Counted from the first letter of the stretch, positions 1 through 8,748 are shown. The stretch is DNA of 64,000 nucleotides from UBA6168 sp039819485 (GCA_039819485.1 JBCBRY010000021.1:1-64000), one strand, 5' to 3'. Translations and numbers: made by a program. Notes: a model not told the origin generated them from the letters alone.

Positions 1-6
1 CTGAAA

Positions 7-87
7 ATCCTCCCCCTAACCCCCTCCAAAAGGGGAAATTAAATCCGTTTTTTCCTCCTTTGGAGGGGAGGGGGTTAGGGGGAGGAT
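7..87. repeat. G/C-run inverted repeat
   Basis: A 24-base arm (7-30, ATCCTCCCCCTAACCCCC then TCCAAA) is repeated in inverted orientation at 59-87 with a 5-base insertion (extra GGGGA). The DNA could form a long hairpin ahead of the first peroxidase gene. A related stretch with a TTTGGAGGGGG core lies at about 7142-7215 upstream of the sigma factor gene, so this looks like a dispersed intergenic repeat rather than a one-off terminator. Confidence 0.7.
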
Positions 88-154
88 GTACTCGTTTTGT
101 TTTTAAAAATTAAATTTTGTCCTGTACTCAGATGAAAAACATAAACCACAAAGT

Positions 155-2035
155 ATGAAAAACAGTTTTACTCCTTTTTTACTCATTGCGGGCAGCCTTC
201 TCTTGATCTCTGGCACGATCGACCTGAACGAATTGTTCAACTATGCCGATCAGCCAGTACCCAATTATATCAACAAGGACAATACTCCTCCCAACAACGA
301 ACTGGCCGACGGCGGTGCTACGTTGGGACGGGTCTTGTTTTATGATAAAAATTTATCCGTCAATAATACCATCTCTTGTGCGAGCTGTCACCAGCAGGAA
401 TTTGCTTTTGGCGATACGGCCCGCGTCAGCGTAGGGGTGGATGGCGTGACGGGACGGCATTCCATGCGATTGATCAATGCCCGCTTCGCAGATGAGGGCC
501 GGTTTTTCTGGGACGAGCGGGCCAACTCCCTGGAAGTTCAAACGACCATGCCCATTCAGGATCACGTGGAAATGGGGTTCAGCGGTGCAAATGGCGACCC
601 CGACCTGGATTCTTTGATCCGTAAATTGGAGGAAATTGATTATTACCAGGAGTTGTTCACTTTCGTCTATGGCAGCCCACAGATTTCGGAAGGAAGGATG
701 CGCCGGGCGCTGGCCCAGTTTGTCAGGAGCATCCAGTCCTATGATTCAAAATACGATGAAGGCCGTGCCATGGCCGGCAACAATAATGCACCCTTTCCCA
801 ACTTCACCCAGCAGGAAAATTTAGGTAAAACCCTTTTTTCTACTCCTCCCCAACAGGGTGGTGCCGGTTGCCAGGGCTGCCACCGTGCTCCCGAGTTTGA
901 TATTGATCCTAACAGCCGCAACAACGGCGTGACAGGCGTCTTAGGCGATCCGATGGCCCTCGACATTGAAGTGACCCGCTCTCCTTCCCTGCGAGATGTC
1001 GTAAACCCGAATGGATTTTTAAATGGGCCGCTGATGCACAATGGTGCTTTCAATAGTTTGCTGTCTGTCGTCAATCACTATGACAGCATTGCGATAGATA
1101 CGAACAATACCAATCTTGACCCCCGGCTGAGAGGTGCCCCCGGCGGCCCGGGCGGTCCTCCTCCCATGGGACAAAATTTACAATTGACAGAAGTTGAAAA
1201 AGAAGCCTTGGTTGCCTTCCTGCGCACCCTCACCGGCAGCGATGTATATACCAATGAAAAATGGTCGAACCCATTTGATGAAAATGGGGCGCTGACCATC
1301 CTCCCGTTTTGTGGTGATAATAATATGACCGTATTAAATGTTGAAATATGCGAGGGAGAGACATTCGAAAATTATTCGCAGCCCGGTGTTTATGAAGATC
1401 AGTTCGTCAATAGTTTCGGCTGTGATTCCACCCGCGTCTTGAATTTGTTTGTTTTGCCAAATACGGAAGAAATTGTGGAAGCGGCTTTTTGCGAAGGCGA
1501 AGATTATGAGGGATATGATTTGCCGGGTACTTATATCGACGAATTTGTGGGCTCCAATGGATGTGACTCTGTCCGTATTTTGATTTTGGATGTGCTGCCC
1601 GTTCCTTCCTCCGTCGTAACGGCAGAAATTTGTGATGGCGAAGAATATGAAGGCTATTTTGAAACGGGCACTTATACCGATTTTTTCACAGCGGCCAATG
1701 GTTGTGATTCCATTCGAGTTTTAGCGTTAAATGTCTTGCCCGTCGACGACCCCGATTGCTCACCCAATGCAACTGGAGATGTGCTGGCAGAGCATGAACT
1801 CGTGATTTTCCCAAATCCGTTTAATGATTATTTAAATATTCATTGCGAATGTGAAGTGGAATTAAAGGTGGAAGTATATGATGTGGTTGGCAAAAAATTC
1901 AAAAGCGTCAAATTGGATTTTACCAATGGCAGTGCCCGGTTGGTGACCAATAATTTATTGCCGGGTATTTATTTGATGGTTGGCTTTGATGAAACGGGAA
2001 ATAAATATTTTACGAGGAAATTAATCAAAGGATAA
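155..2035 (+). CDS. MauG/cytochrome c peroxidase-family di-heme protein with T9SS sorting domain
   Basis: Likely reduces peroxide, or acts as a MauG-like oxidase, at or outside the outer membrane. The 626-residue protein has an N-terminal signal-like hydrophobic stretch (about 8-21). Two CxxCH heme c sites lie at residues 75-79 (CASCH) and 239-243 (CQGCH), spaced as in bacterial di-heme peroxidases. A Gly/Pro-rich loop near residue 330 is followed by three Cys-containing repeats of about 40 residues (398-437, 445-484, 491-530), each with an [FI]C[DE]GE start and GCDS[TV]R or GCDSIR end. The C-terminal 75 residues begin with a FPNPF motif and end in TRKLIKG, typical of a type A T9SS sorting domain, so the protein is probably exported through the Gld/Por machinery encoded at 18-24 kb. 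It is a close paralogue of the next gene. The electron donor is not visible here. Confidence 0.9.
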   Translation: MKNSFTPFLLIAGSLLLISGTIDLNELFNYADQPVPNYINKDNTPPNNELADGGATLGRVLFYDKNLSVNNTISCASCHQQEFAFGDTARVSVGVDGVTGRHSMRLINARFADEGRFFWDERANSLEVQTTMPIQDHVEMGFSGANGDPDLDSLIRKLEEIDYYQELFTFVYGSPQISEGRMRRALAQFVRSIQSYDSKYDEGRAMAGNNNAPFPNFTQQENLGKTLFSTPPQQGGAGCQGCHRAPEFDIDPNSRNNGVTGVLGDPMALDIEVTRSPSLRDVVNPNGFLNGPLMHNGAFNSLLSVVNHYDSIAIDTNNTNLDPRLRGAPGGPGGPPPMGQNLQLTEVEKEALVAFLRTLTGSDVYTNEKWSNPFDENGALTILPFCGDNNMTVLNVEICEGETFENYSQPGVYEDQFVNSFGCDSTRVLNLFVLPNTEEIVEAAFCEGEDYEGYDLPGTYIDEFVGSNGCDSVRILILDVLPVPSSVVTAEICDGEEYEGYFETGTYTDFFTAANGCDSIRVLALNVLPVDDPDCSPNATGDVLAEHELVIFPNPFNDYLNIHCECEVELKVEVYDVVGKKFKSVKLDFTNGSARLVTNNLLPGIYLMVGFDETGNKYFTRKLIKG

Positions 2036-2066
2036 TCGTAGGAAATACTTTCATAAATACTGTCAG

Positions 2067-2103
2067 GTGTTGGTCGAATTAATTTTTGACCAGCACTTTT
2101 TTA
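2067..2103 (+). terminator. Rho-independent terminator after first peroxidase
   Basis: GTGTTGGTC (2067-2075) pairs with GACCAGCAC (2088-2096), with one G-T pair and a 12-base loop. A run of T follows directly (2097-2102). It lies 32 bases after the stop codon of the T9SS-type peroxidase and separates it from its downstream paralogue. Confidence 0.75.
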
Positions 2104-2286
2104 TTTTGATTAATGGTTAAGGGATTAACGATTTATGCGAAGAAAAATTAGCTCTGCGAAACTCTGTGTCTTCTCGGTTTAAACTCTGCGTAACAGAAAA
2201 AAGTGACACAGAGCATCGCGGAGAAGACACAGAGCTTGAACAGAGAATTTAATTTAACCATTAATCGAAAAATAAAAAAAGTAGGT
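2097..2286. repeat. Large nested palindrome (MITE-like)
   Basis: The outer arms TTGATTAATGGTTAA (about 2106-2120) and TTAACCATTAATCGAAAA (about 2254-2271) are inverted copies flanked by T-rich and A-rich tails. Inside, CTCTGTGTCTTCTC (2162-2175) pairs with GAGAAGACACAGAG (2221-2234). The centre resembles the repeats at 41326-41420 and 41993-42075. The region has no coding potential and separates the two peroxidase genes. Confidence 0.65.
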
Positions 2287-2342
2287 CTTTTTTTTTCCTG
2301 TCTGTCTTTATACTGATTCCATAATCAAAAAAGACAGTATTT

Positions 2343-3710
2343 ATGAAAGTGAAAAATTCAATCCTGCTGTGCGCGGTCGCAGCAACCATCCTGTTTTTTA
2401 CCGCATGTCAAAAAGACGAAGACATTACCTGCAACGAAACAAACTGGTACCAGGATGCCGATGGTGATGGCCTTGGCAATCCGGCAGTGAGTATTTTAGA
2501 TTGTGATCAACCTGCCGGGTACGTGAGCAATAATAACGATAATGATGACACGACCGTATCGGACAATGGAAATGGAAATAATAACGGAAATAACGGAGGT
2601 AATAACCCAACAGACCTATCTTCTGTGGCCGCCGCATTTGGTGGAAGTATCAACCTGAGCAATTTATTGAATTACGAAAACCAGGCTATCCCAAATTATA
2701 TTGATGAGGACAATACGGGCAACAATCCCATTACCAATGAAGGGGCAACATTGGGGCGTATTTTATTTTATGATAAAAACCTGTCGGTCGATAATACCAT
2801 TTCCTGTGCCAGTTGCCACAAACAACAATTTGCTTTCGGCGATGATAACCTGCAGAGCACGGGCGTGGACGGGCTGACGGGACGGCATTCCATGCGGTTG
2901 ATCAATGCGAGGTTTGCCGAGGAACGCCGGTTCTTTTGGGACGAACGTGCCAATACCCTTGAGGCACAAACGACCATGCCGATCCAGGACCACGTGGAAA
3001 TGGGATTCAGCGGACAAAATGGCGACCCGGGCATCAATGATTTAATTGAAAAACTGGAAGGCATCGGCTATTACCAGGAATTATTTGAGTTCGTATATGG
3101 CGATGCCAATATCACGGAGCAGCGCATGCAGAACGCTCTCGCCCAATTCATCAGGAGCATTCAGTCTTTCGATTCAAAATATGACCAGGGGCGCTCGCAG
3201 GTGAACAACAACAATAACCCATTCCCGAATTTTACCCAACAGGAAAACCAGGGCAAAAATTTATTCATGAGCAATAACGGGGCGGCCTGTAACCGCTGCC
3301 ACCAGGCACCAGAATTTGGCATCGACAACAATACGGACAACAATGGCGTAGTCGGTGTAATTGGTAATCCGAATGCCATCGATGTGACCATTACCCGTTC
3401 GCCTACTTTGCGCGATATGTTCAACCCGAGCGGGCAATTGAACGGACCGCTGATGCATGATGGCAGTATGGCCACGATGCTCGATGTCATTAACCATTAC
3501 GATGATATCCCGATCGTGCCCGGCAACAATAATCTAGACAATCGCCTGCGGGGTGGGGGCGGTGGGCCTGGCGGGGGCGGCGGTAATAATAATGGACAGA
3601 ACTTAAATTTAAGCAACCAGGAAAAAGATGCGCTCATCGCTTTTTTGCGGACCCTCGGCGGAACGGATGTCTACACGGATGAGAGGTGGTCGAACCCGTT
3701 TGGAGATTGA
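2343..3710 (+). CDS. Di-heme cytochrome c peroxidase-family lipoprotein
   Basis: A 455-residue paralogue of the first gene; the core shares long near-identical stretches such as NFTQQEN and DHVEMGFSG. It begins with a lipoprotein signal peptide (hydrophobic core 9-19, lipobox FFTAC with Cys21). A WYQDADGDGLGNP motif follows, seen in many exported Bacteroidota proteins and probably calcium-binding, and then an Asn/Gly-rich linker to about residue 90. Heme sites are CASCH (155-159) and CNRCH (316-320). A Gly-rich loop near 405 matches the Gly/Pro loop of the paralogue. It has no T9SS sorting domain. The pair therefore delivers the same enzyme fold by two routes, lipid anchor and T9SS. The substrate is unknown; peroxide reduction is inferred from the family. 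Confidence 0.9.
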   Translation: MKVKNSILLCAVAATILFFTACQKDEDITCNETNWYQDADGDGLGNPAVSILDCDQPAGYVSNNNDNDDTTVSDNGNGNNNGNNGGNNPTDLSSVAAAFGGSINLSNLLNYENQAIPNYIDEDNTGNNPITNEGATLGRILFYDKNLSVDNTISCASCHKQQFAFGDDNLQSTGVDGLTGRHSMRLINARFAEERRFFWDERANTLEAQTTMPIQDHVEMGFSGQNGDPGINDLIEKLEGIGYYQELFEFVYGDANITEQRMQNALAQFIRSIQSFDSKYDQGRSQVNNNNNPFPNFTQQENQGKNLFMSNNGAACNRCHQAPEFGIDNNTDNNGVVGVIGNPNAIDVTITRSPTLRDMFNPSGQLNGPLMHDGSMATMLDVINHYDDIPIVPGNNNLDNRLRGGGGGPGGGGGNNNGQNLNLSNQEKDALIAFLRTLGGTDVYTDERWSNPFGD

Positions 3711-3718
3711 TTATTTTT

Positions 3719-3830
3719 AAAAAACACATGGGCACGTAGGGCAGCATAGGAATTTTCAAACAACTTCATGATTTTCTATCCTGATTAAAATAAGGGACAA
3801 GTTGTGTCCTTATGTGCCGATGTGTTTTTT
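3719..3830. terminator. Long inverted repeat between convergent genes
   Basis: AAAAAACACAT (3719-3729) followed by GGGCAC pairs with GTGCC and ATGTGTTTTTT (3820-3830). The repeat fills the space between the convergent peroxidase and ypdA genes, so it could terminate transcription from both sides. The loop is long (about 80 bases), which lowers confidence that it is a classical terminator. Confidence 0.5.
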
Positions 3831-3847
3831 AAAAGTGGGAGAAAATC

Positions 3848-4834
3848 TTATCCACGTATTTTCTTTAAAACCTCTGAAACAATCACTTCTCCGTGGTGAC
3901 GGGTATTTTCAATAAATAGTTTGCTGGTATTAAGTCCTGCCTGCACCACACCTGCCAGATAGACGTTGGGTAAATTACTTTCGAATGTTTTGTTATTCAT
4001 TTCGGGGCGTTTCAGCTCGCTGTGGTTTATAACGATGCCGATCTTTTTTAGAAAGTCAAAATCGGGCATGTACCCAGTCATGGCGAGCACAAAATCATTT
4101 TCTAAAGTCACTTCTCCTTCGGGGGTATTCAGGCTGACTTTTTTTTCTTTGATTTCTTTTACGGTGGTATTGAAATAGGCTTTGATACTGCCTTCTTTGA
4201 TCCGGTTTTCGATGTTCGGCCGAATCCAGTATTTGACTTTTTCGTAGATTTTTTCTTCCCGGACAGCCATCGTCACGTCGGCGCCTTTATAATAAGTTTC
4301 CAGGGCCACATCGCAGGCAGAATTGGCTGCACCGACCACCAGTACTTTCTGTCCGACGTAGTGGTGCGCCTCATCGTAAAAGTGTTTTACCTTCGGTAAA
4401 TGCTCACCCGGTACGTCCATCAATTTTGGCGTATCATAAAAGCCAGTAGCCACTACTACAGAATGGGTTGTATAGTCTTTTTTTGAGGTAATTATTTTAT
4501 AGGGGCCTTTTTCTGATCTTTCCAATTGCTCCACTTTCTCGTACAAATTCACCTTTAATTTCCAGCTGTCATAAATGCGGCGGTAATATTCAAGGGCCTC
4601 CCGCCGGGTCGGCTTGTCTACGTGCGAAATAAAGGGCACATCACCGATTTCAAGTTTTTGTGAGGTGGAGAAAAAAGTCATATTGGCCGGAAAGTTGAAA
4701 ATAGAATTGACCAATACCCCTTTTTCCAATACTAAATAATTCAGGCCATGCTTCCTCGCTTCAATGGCCACCGCCAATCCGGTGGGGCCGGCCCCGATGA
4801 TGATGAGATCGTATATATCTAAAGAATTTTTCAT
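3848..4834 (-). CDS. ypdA: YpdA-family FAD/NAD(P) disulfide reductase
   Basis: Flavoprotein of 328 residues in the YpdA family, whose characterised members reduce bacillithiol disulfide with NADPH. The N-terminal dinucleotide-binding motif IIGAGPTGLA lies at residues 12-21, followed by an acidic beta-strand end (LEKG). A family-typical segment of about residues 45-75 includes NFPANMTFFSTS. The second Rossmann motif is VVGAANSACDVA (about 167-178), and a C-terminal ATGxxP-like motif (AMTGYMPD) and a YLAGVVQAG segment are present. It is a cytosolic thiol-redox enzyme by family. Bacillithiol synthesis genes are not in this window, so the thiol substrate is inferred. It stands alone, convergent with the peroxidase pair. 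Confidence 0.88.
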   Translation of the reverse strand: MKNSLDIYDLIIIGAGPTGLAVAIEARKHGLNYLVLEKGVLVNSIFNFPANMTFFSTSQKLEIGDVPFISHVDKPTRREALEYYRRIYDSWKLKVNLYEKVEQLERSEKGPYKIITSKKDYTTHSVVVATGFYDTPKLMDVPGEHLPKVKHFYDEAHHYVGQKVLVVGAANSACDVALETYYKGADVTMAVREEKIYEKVKYWIRPNIENRIKEGSIKAYFNTTVKEIKEKKVSLNTPEGEVTLENDFVLAMTGYMPDFDFLKKIGIVINHSELKRPEMNNKTFESNLPNVYLAGVVQAGLNTSKLFIENTRHHGEVIVSEVLKKIRG

Positions 4835-5136
4835 TTAATAGGATTGAATTGCAAATAAAACGATTTTGTAAATAATTGGTCAACCAGACAAAATGTTTAA
4901 TGGATATTTCTACTTTTAAAATAAATATTTCAAGATGAAGGGAACCTGAATGGGTCGGTTTTAAGTTGGTGAAGATTGATAAAAAAACATAGATAATAAA
5001 ATCTCAACCCTCCCACAAACCTGCTGTCAACTTGTTATCAGCCCGAATCGAACTTGCTTTAATTGCATGGACAAAATAAGGAGCGCTAAAATGCCATTTT
5101 TAAGGCTTGTCCGACAAAAAATGATACCTGCTTTAA
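4835..5136. other. Intergenic region, nothing recognised
   Basis: 302 bases between the divergent ypdA and DUF3667 genes. It must hold both promoters, but I could not fix a convincing TTG...TAnnTTTG pair. It has no repeat or hairpin of note. A short overlapping ORF near 5067 is in another frame of the following gene and lacks support. Confidence 0.5.
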
Positions 5137-6198
5137 ATGGAACACACGCAAAATACCACCTGCCGAAATTGCCAGCACCCCCTTCCAGAAGGTGCTTCCT
5201 TTTGCCCGGCTTGTGGGCAAAAAAACACCGATGGACGGATTACGGTCAAGGAATTGGTCGGCCGGTTTTTTTCTGATTTGTTGAACCTGGATGGCCGTAT
5301 TTTCCAGACCACGGCTGCATTGGTAGTGCCGGGCAAGTTGACCAAAAATTTTTTTGAAGGAAAACACATTCGCTATTACCATCCCGTGAGGTTGTTCATT
5401 TTGGCGGGTGCCTTGTTCATTGCACTGCTTTCTTACACGGTATCGAAAACGGACATCAACGACGTCGACAGATTATGGGAGCAAAGGGAAAAAGCATACG
5501 AATTAAAATATTTGAAAAATCAGCTTGACTCTTTAAGTGAGGGAATTACGCAAGAGTATGGCCATGTCGACGAAGCACTCGACTCCCTCAATGCCCGTTT
5601 TTTACAAAACAATCCGCTCATTGAATTTGATAGCGTAGAAATTACCGATATCATTGATGTTTCTCTCGACGATAATAATATGAGGTCTTCCGGAATAAAA
5701 GTGGCGGTCGAAGACTTGATAAATGTGTCAGAAGATTCAATCGCCGTAAAATATGGTGTCAATGGTTTTTGGGAACGTTATATTTTTGTACAGAATATCC
5801 GGATACTAAAAAGCCTGAAGGGGTTTTTATTTTATGCAATAGGTAATATACTTTGGATGACTTTAATTATGATGCCCATGTTGGCGTTGGTGTTAAAGTT
5901 ACTTTATTTAAAAAAGCCCTTCCTGTATATTGAACATCTTATTTTTTCCTTCCATACCCATACGTTTGGTTTTTTGTTGTACAGTGTACTTTTTCTGATA
6001 GGCAGTTATAAAAATTTTGAAATATTAAATTGGGCCTTTATTGTCATTATTATTTATTTTTTATTTGCACTGAAAAGATTTTATGAACAGTCTTGGGGAA
6101 TGACCTTTTTTAAATTTATTTTGATCAATGTCCTGTATATAATCGTATTTATCTGTGCTGCATTATTGACGATGATGGCCAGTGCTTTTTTATTTTAG
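5137..6198 (+). CDS. DUF3667 zinc-ribbon membrane protein
   Basis: 353 residues. The N-terminus carries a zinc ribbon, CRNCQHPLPEGASFCPACGQ (residues 9-28), followed by the conserved DUF3667 segment in which VPGK and the HIRYYHPVRLF stretch (about 66-87) precede the first membrane helix (LFILAGALFIALLSY). A charged, predicted soluble loop of about 130 residues (100-215) is followed by four hydrophobic segments to the C-terminus. Its role is unknown. The family is common in Bacteroidota and likely sits in the inner membrane with the zinc ribbon in the cytoplasm. It is monocistronic, ending at a hairpin shared with the convergent fasciclin gene. Confidence 0.85.
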   Translation: MEHTQNTTCRNCQHPLPEGASFCPACGQKNTDGRITVKELVGRFFSDLLNLDGRIFQTTAALVVPGKLTKNFFEGKHIRYYHPVRLFILAGALFIALLSYTVSKTDINDVDRLWEQREKAYELKYLKNQLDSLSEGITQEYGHVDEALDSLNARFLQNNPLIEFDSVEITDIIDVSLDDNNMRSSGIKVAVEDLINVSEDSIAVKYGVNGFWERYIFVQNIRILKSLKGFLFYAIGNILWMTLIMMPMLALVLKLLYLKKPFLYIEHLIFSFHTHTFGFLLYSVLFLIGSYKNFEILNWAFIVIIIYFLFALKRFYEQSWGMTFFKFILINVLYIIVFICAALLTMMASAFLF

Positions 6199-6223
6199 CG
6201 TTGATTATTTTTGTTAAATAAAT

Positions 6224-6251
6224 AAGCTGCCCTGAAAGTGCAGGACAGCTT
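6224..6251. terminator. Hairpin between convergent genes
   Basis: AAGCTGCCCTG (6224-6234) pairs with CAGGACAGCTT (6241-6251) with one mismatch and a 6-base loop. A second hairpin, AAGTTATGAGT (6300-6310) with ACTCATAACTT (6322-6332), follows. Both lie between the 3' ends of the DUF3667 and fasciclin genes. T-tracts are weak. Confidence 0.5.
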
Positions 6252-6345
6252 CATTAAGAAAATACACAAGGAAATTGTTGAATACTCAATCAGTCATTTA
6301 AGTTATGAGTCGTGATTTATAACTCATAACTTAAAACTCATGAAT

Positions 6346-6903
6346 TTAATTCGGTAAAACCACTGAGTCAATTACATGAATTACGCCATTTGAGGCATCC
6401 ACATCTGTTTGGGTAACCGCTGCTGTGCCGCCGTTTTCATCCGTTAGTATTACTGTATTGTTTTGCAGGCTGGCAGTTAATTTATCACCGCTGACCGTCT
6501 CCACTGTAAAAGAACCCCCGGAACTATTGATGGCATTGACAACATCGGTTGCTTTGAATTCACCGGCGATCACATGATAAGTTAAAATTTTGGTCAACTG
6601 TTGTTTGTTTTTTGGTTCGAGGAGGGATTTAACGGTGCCTTCAGGTAGTTTGGCAAAAGCTGCATTAGTAGGAGCGAAAACGGTGAATGGCCCGTCACCT
6701 TGCAAAGTATTTACCAGTCCTGCCGTTTTTACTGCCGCAGTCAAAGTGCCGAAAGTTTCGCTGCCAGAGGCAATATCAATAATGTCGTTCTCTTGGCTCC
6801 AGGACGCTTTTTTTGCATTTTTATTGTGGCTGCCACATTGTGCAACGGCCTGGAAAGAAATAGCTAAAGAAAAAAGGGCGATCAAAAATGATTGGATTTT
6901 CAT
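6346..6903 (-). CDS. Fasciclin (FAS1) domain secreted protein
   Basis: 185 residues: a signal peptide (residues 1-21, ending VAQ) and one FAS1 domain from about residue 38 to the end. Both conserved FAS1 elements are visible: the H1-like FTVFAPTNAAFAKLP (about 73-87) and the H2-like NGVIHVIDSVVLP near the C-terminus, plus the YHV motif (LTYHVIAGEF). FAS1 proteins are extracellular adhesion or matrix proteins. The gene is divergent from the ECF sigma/anti-sigma-K pair at 7379-8730. In mycobacteria the SigK-RskA pair controls the FAS1 proteins MPT70 and MPT83, so regulation by the neighbouring sigma factor is a reasonable inference, not shown by the sequence. Confidence 0.92.
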   Translation of the reverse strand: MKIQSFLIALFSLAISFQAVAQCGSHNKNAKKASWSQENDIIDIASGSETFGTLTAAVKTAGLVNTLQGDGPFTVFAPTNAAFAKLPEGTVKSLLEPKNKQQLTKILTYHVIAGEFKATDVVNAINSSGGSFTVETVSGDKLTASLQNNTVILTDENGGTAAVTQTDVDASNGVIHVIDSVVLPN

Positions 6904-7378
6904 AATAACAGTCGTTTGATTTATTCAAGGAAAAAGTAAAAAGTCGAAAGGAAAAAATGCGATTCGATAATCATGGATTTCTATCCTTTAAACTTTTTAC
7001 CAAAATCACCTGAAGTGTTTAATAATAAAAAAATCGACCTACTTACGCCCTGGGTTTTATTTTGGATTTCGAGGAATGCTTAAAATTTTGTTAAGAGAAA
7101 AATTAATTCGAAATGTCTATTTTAAATTAGATTGGTTTTTCTTTCCCTTGGCTCCTTCCCTAGGAGAAGAAACGCGTGTTCTGTTCTCCCCTTTGGAGGG
7201 GGCCGGGGAGAGGAAAATGTTGAATTGTTATTTGAAGGAAGTACAGAATTTCAATAAAAAAATAAACCAAAATTATCTCTTACTGTTACGCTCCTATTCT
7301 ACCAAAAGTTATTGTGGCAAGTTGACAGTAGAATTAATTCAGCTTGTGGCTTCCTTTGAGCAAAAATTAAATTTTGTT
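6904..7378. other. Divergent regulatory region with repeat
   Basis: About 475 bases between the fasciclin gene and the chosen sigma factor start. It holds the promoters of both transcripts. Positions 7142-7215 contain a TTTGGAGGGGG-type G/C-run repeat related to the one at 7-87. An ATG at 7076 keeps an open frame through this repeat into the sigma gene, but its translation is low-complexity and unlike any sigma factor N-terminus. Confidence 0.5.
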
Positions 7379-7942
7379 TTGACAGCAACCGAAAGTCATA
7401 TTGTAAAATTGTTGAATGCAGGTAATAAAAAAGCCATTGAGTTGATTTATGACCAATATGCGGGTACGCTTTATGGTGTTGTTTTTAATATGCTCAAGGA
7501 GGAAGAGGCCGCCAAGGAAGTCTTGCAGGAGAGCATGATCAAGGTGTGGAAAAACAGTGGTAAATACGAGGCCGGAAAAGCAAAATTATTTACGTGGCTG
7601 ATGCGAATTACGAGAAATACGGCCATTGATTACATGCGGTCGCAAAAAACAAGAACGGAGCACGAAATCCAAAAAGCTTCTTCGGACGTAAGTAGAAATG
7701 TGGTATATATTCGGCCGGAACATATGGATGTGGCCAAGCATTTGAATAGCCTTGAACACAAGTACAAAGAGGTACTTTATGCCCTGTTTTACAAGGGGAT
7801 GACCCAGCAGGAAGTGAGTGACCATTTTAACATACCCTTGGGTACCGTCAAAACGAGATTAAAAATCGGCTTGCGAGAATTAAGGAAAATATTCAATGAT
7901 CCGCTTGTTTTGGTATCGTTGATTATTTTAATGATGACATGA
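7379..7942 (+). CDS. ECF RNA polymerase sigma factor, SigK-like
   Basis: ECF sigma-70 factor. Region 2 runs from about IELIYDQYAGTLYG to AIDYMRSQ and includes the helix LKEEEAAKEVLQESMIKVW. Region 4 holds the helix-turn-helix MTQQEVSDHFNIPLGTVKTR. I place the start at TTG 7379, which gives 187 residues, normal for the family. The frame stays open back to ATG 7076, but that extension reads through a dispersed intergenic repeat. The gene overlaps the next one by 4 bases (ATGA), so sigma and anti-sigma are translationally coupled. The RskA-type partner and adjacent FAS1 gene suggest a SigK-like circuit that senses an envelope or redox signal. That circuit is inference. Confidence 0.9.
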   Translation: MTATESHIVKLLNAGNKKAIELIYDQYAGTLYGVVFNMLKEEEAAKEVLQESMIKVWKNSGKYEAGKAKLFTWLMRITRNTAIDYMRSQKTRTEHEIQKASSDVSRNVVYIRPEHMDVAKHLNSLEHKYKEVLYALFYKGMTQQEVSDHFNIPLGTVKTRLKIGLRELRKIFNDPLVLVSLIILMMT

Positions 7943-8730
7943 AAGAAAGTGTAAAAATATTTTTGGAATCAGGCTTGTTGGAGTCTTACCTGCTCGGCGA
8001 AACGAATGCTGCAGAGACCAGCAGGGTAGAGGCTTTTGTCCAAAAATATCCAGAAGTAAAAAAGGCGTTTAACGACCTGCAAAATACGATGGAGCAATGG
8101 GCGAAGCATCAGGCCCTGACCCCGCCAGCTGGGCTGAAAGCTGATATTTTATCGGAAATAAACAAGGTGGAGAAACCCTCCGTCGCCAAAGAAATTCCAT
8201 TGAAGCCAAAACGTAACTGGTTGGCTGTGGCCGCTTCAGTTACCGCATTATTGCTGAGTGTTGCTACCCTGTATTTCTGGAGCGAAAAAGCAGCGGTTGA
8301 AAAAGAAAATACCACGCTCTTAGTCGTTTTAAAAAAGATGGAAAACGAATTGCTCACTCAACAGGAACGCTGTGGTATTTTGGAAGAAAAATTTAATTTT
8401 TTAAATAATCCAAATACTGGAAAGTTTATTTTAAATGGTAATAATAAAGCGCCTGAATTTCGAGCCATCGCTTTTTGGAACGACGAGTCAAAACAATCTT
8501 TTTTGAATATCGTTTCATTACCTGATTTGCCAAAAGATAAATGCCTGCAAATGTGGGCAGATGTGGATGGGGAAATGGTCAACGTCGGTATTATCTCGAA
8601 CAATAATTTGAATGAACTGGTGTCGATCCCTTTTAAAGTGAATGCCGAAAGTTTAAATGTTACCATTGAGCCGGCCAAAGGTAGCGATCATCCGACAGTG
8701 GCCGATCTGGTGAGCAATGTGACGATATAA
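7939..8730 (+). CDS. Anti-sigma-K factor RskA-like membrane protein
   Basis: 263 residues. The N-terminal cytoplasmic region begins with a LLESYLLGE motif (about 12-20), typical of RskA-type anti-sigma factors. A transmembrane helix (about 94-112, LAVAASVTALLLSVATLYFW) is followed by a short coiled-coil-like segment. The C-terminal RskA domain (about 165-263) carries LPDLPKDKCLQMWADVDG, the equivalent of the family LPPLPxGKxYQLW motif. It should hold the sigma factor at the membrane until proteolysis releases it. It starts inside the sigma gene (4-base overlap) and ends at a strong bidirectional terminator. Confidence 0.9.
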   Translation: MKESVKIFLESGLLESYLLGETNAAETSRVEAFVQKYPEVKKAFNDLQNTMEQWAKHQALTPPAGLKADILSEINKVEKPSVAKEIPLKPKRNWLAVAASVTALLLSVATLYFWSEKAAVEKENTTLLVVLKKMENELLTQQERCGILEEKFNFLNNPNTGKFILNGNNKAPEFRAIAFWNDESKQSFLNIVSLPDLPKDKCLQMWADVDGEMVNVGIISNNNLNELVSIPFKVNAESLNVTIEPAKGSDHPTVADLVSNVTI

Positions 8731-8748
8731 AGTATATTGGAAATAAAT

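Noticed and set aside
7076..7378. N-terminal extension of the SigK-like sigma factor from ATG 7076
   Set aside because: The extension reads through a dispersed G/C-run repeat and resembles no sigma factor N-terminus; the family length fits a start near 7379.
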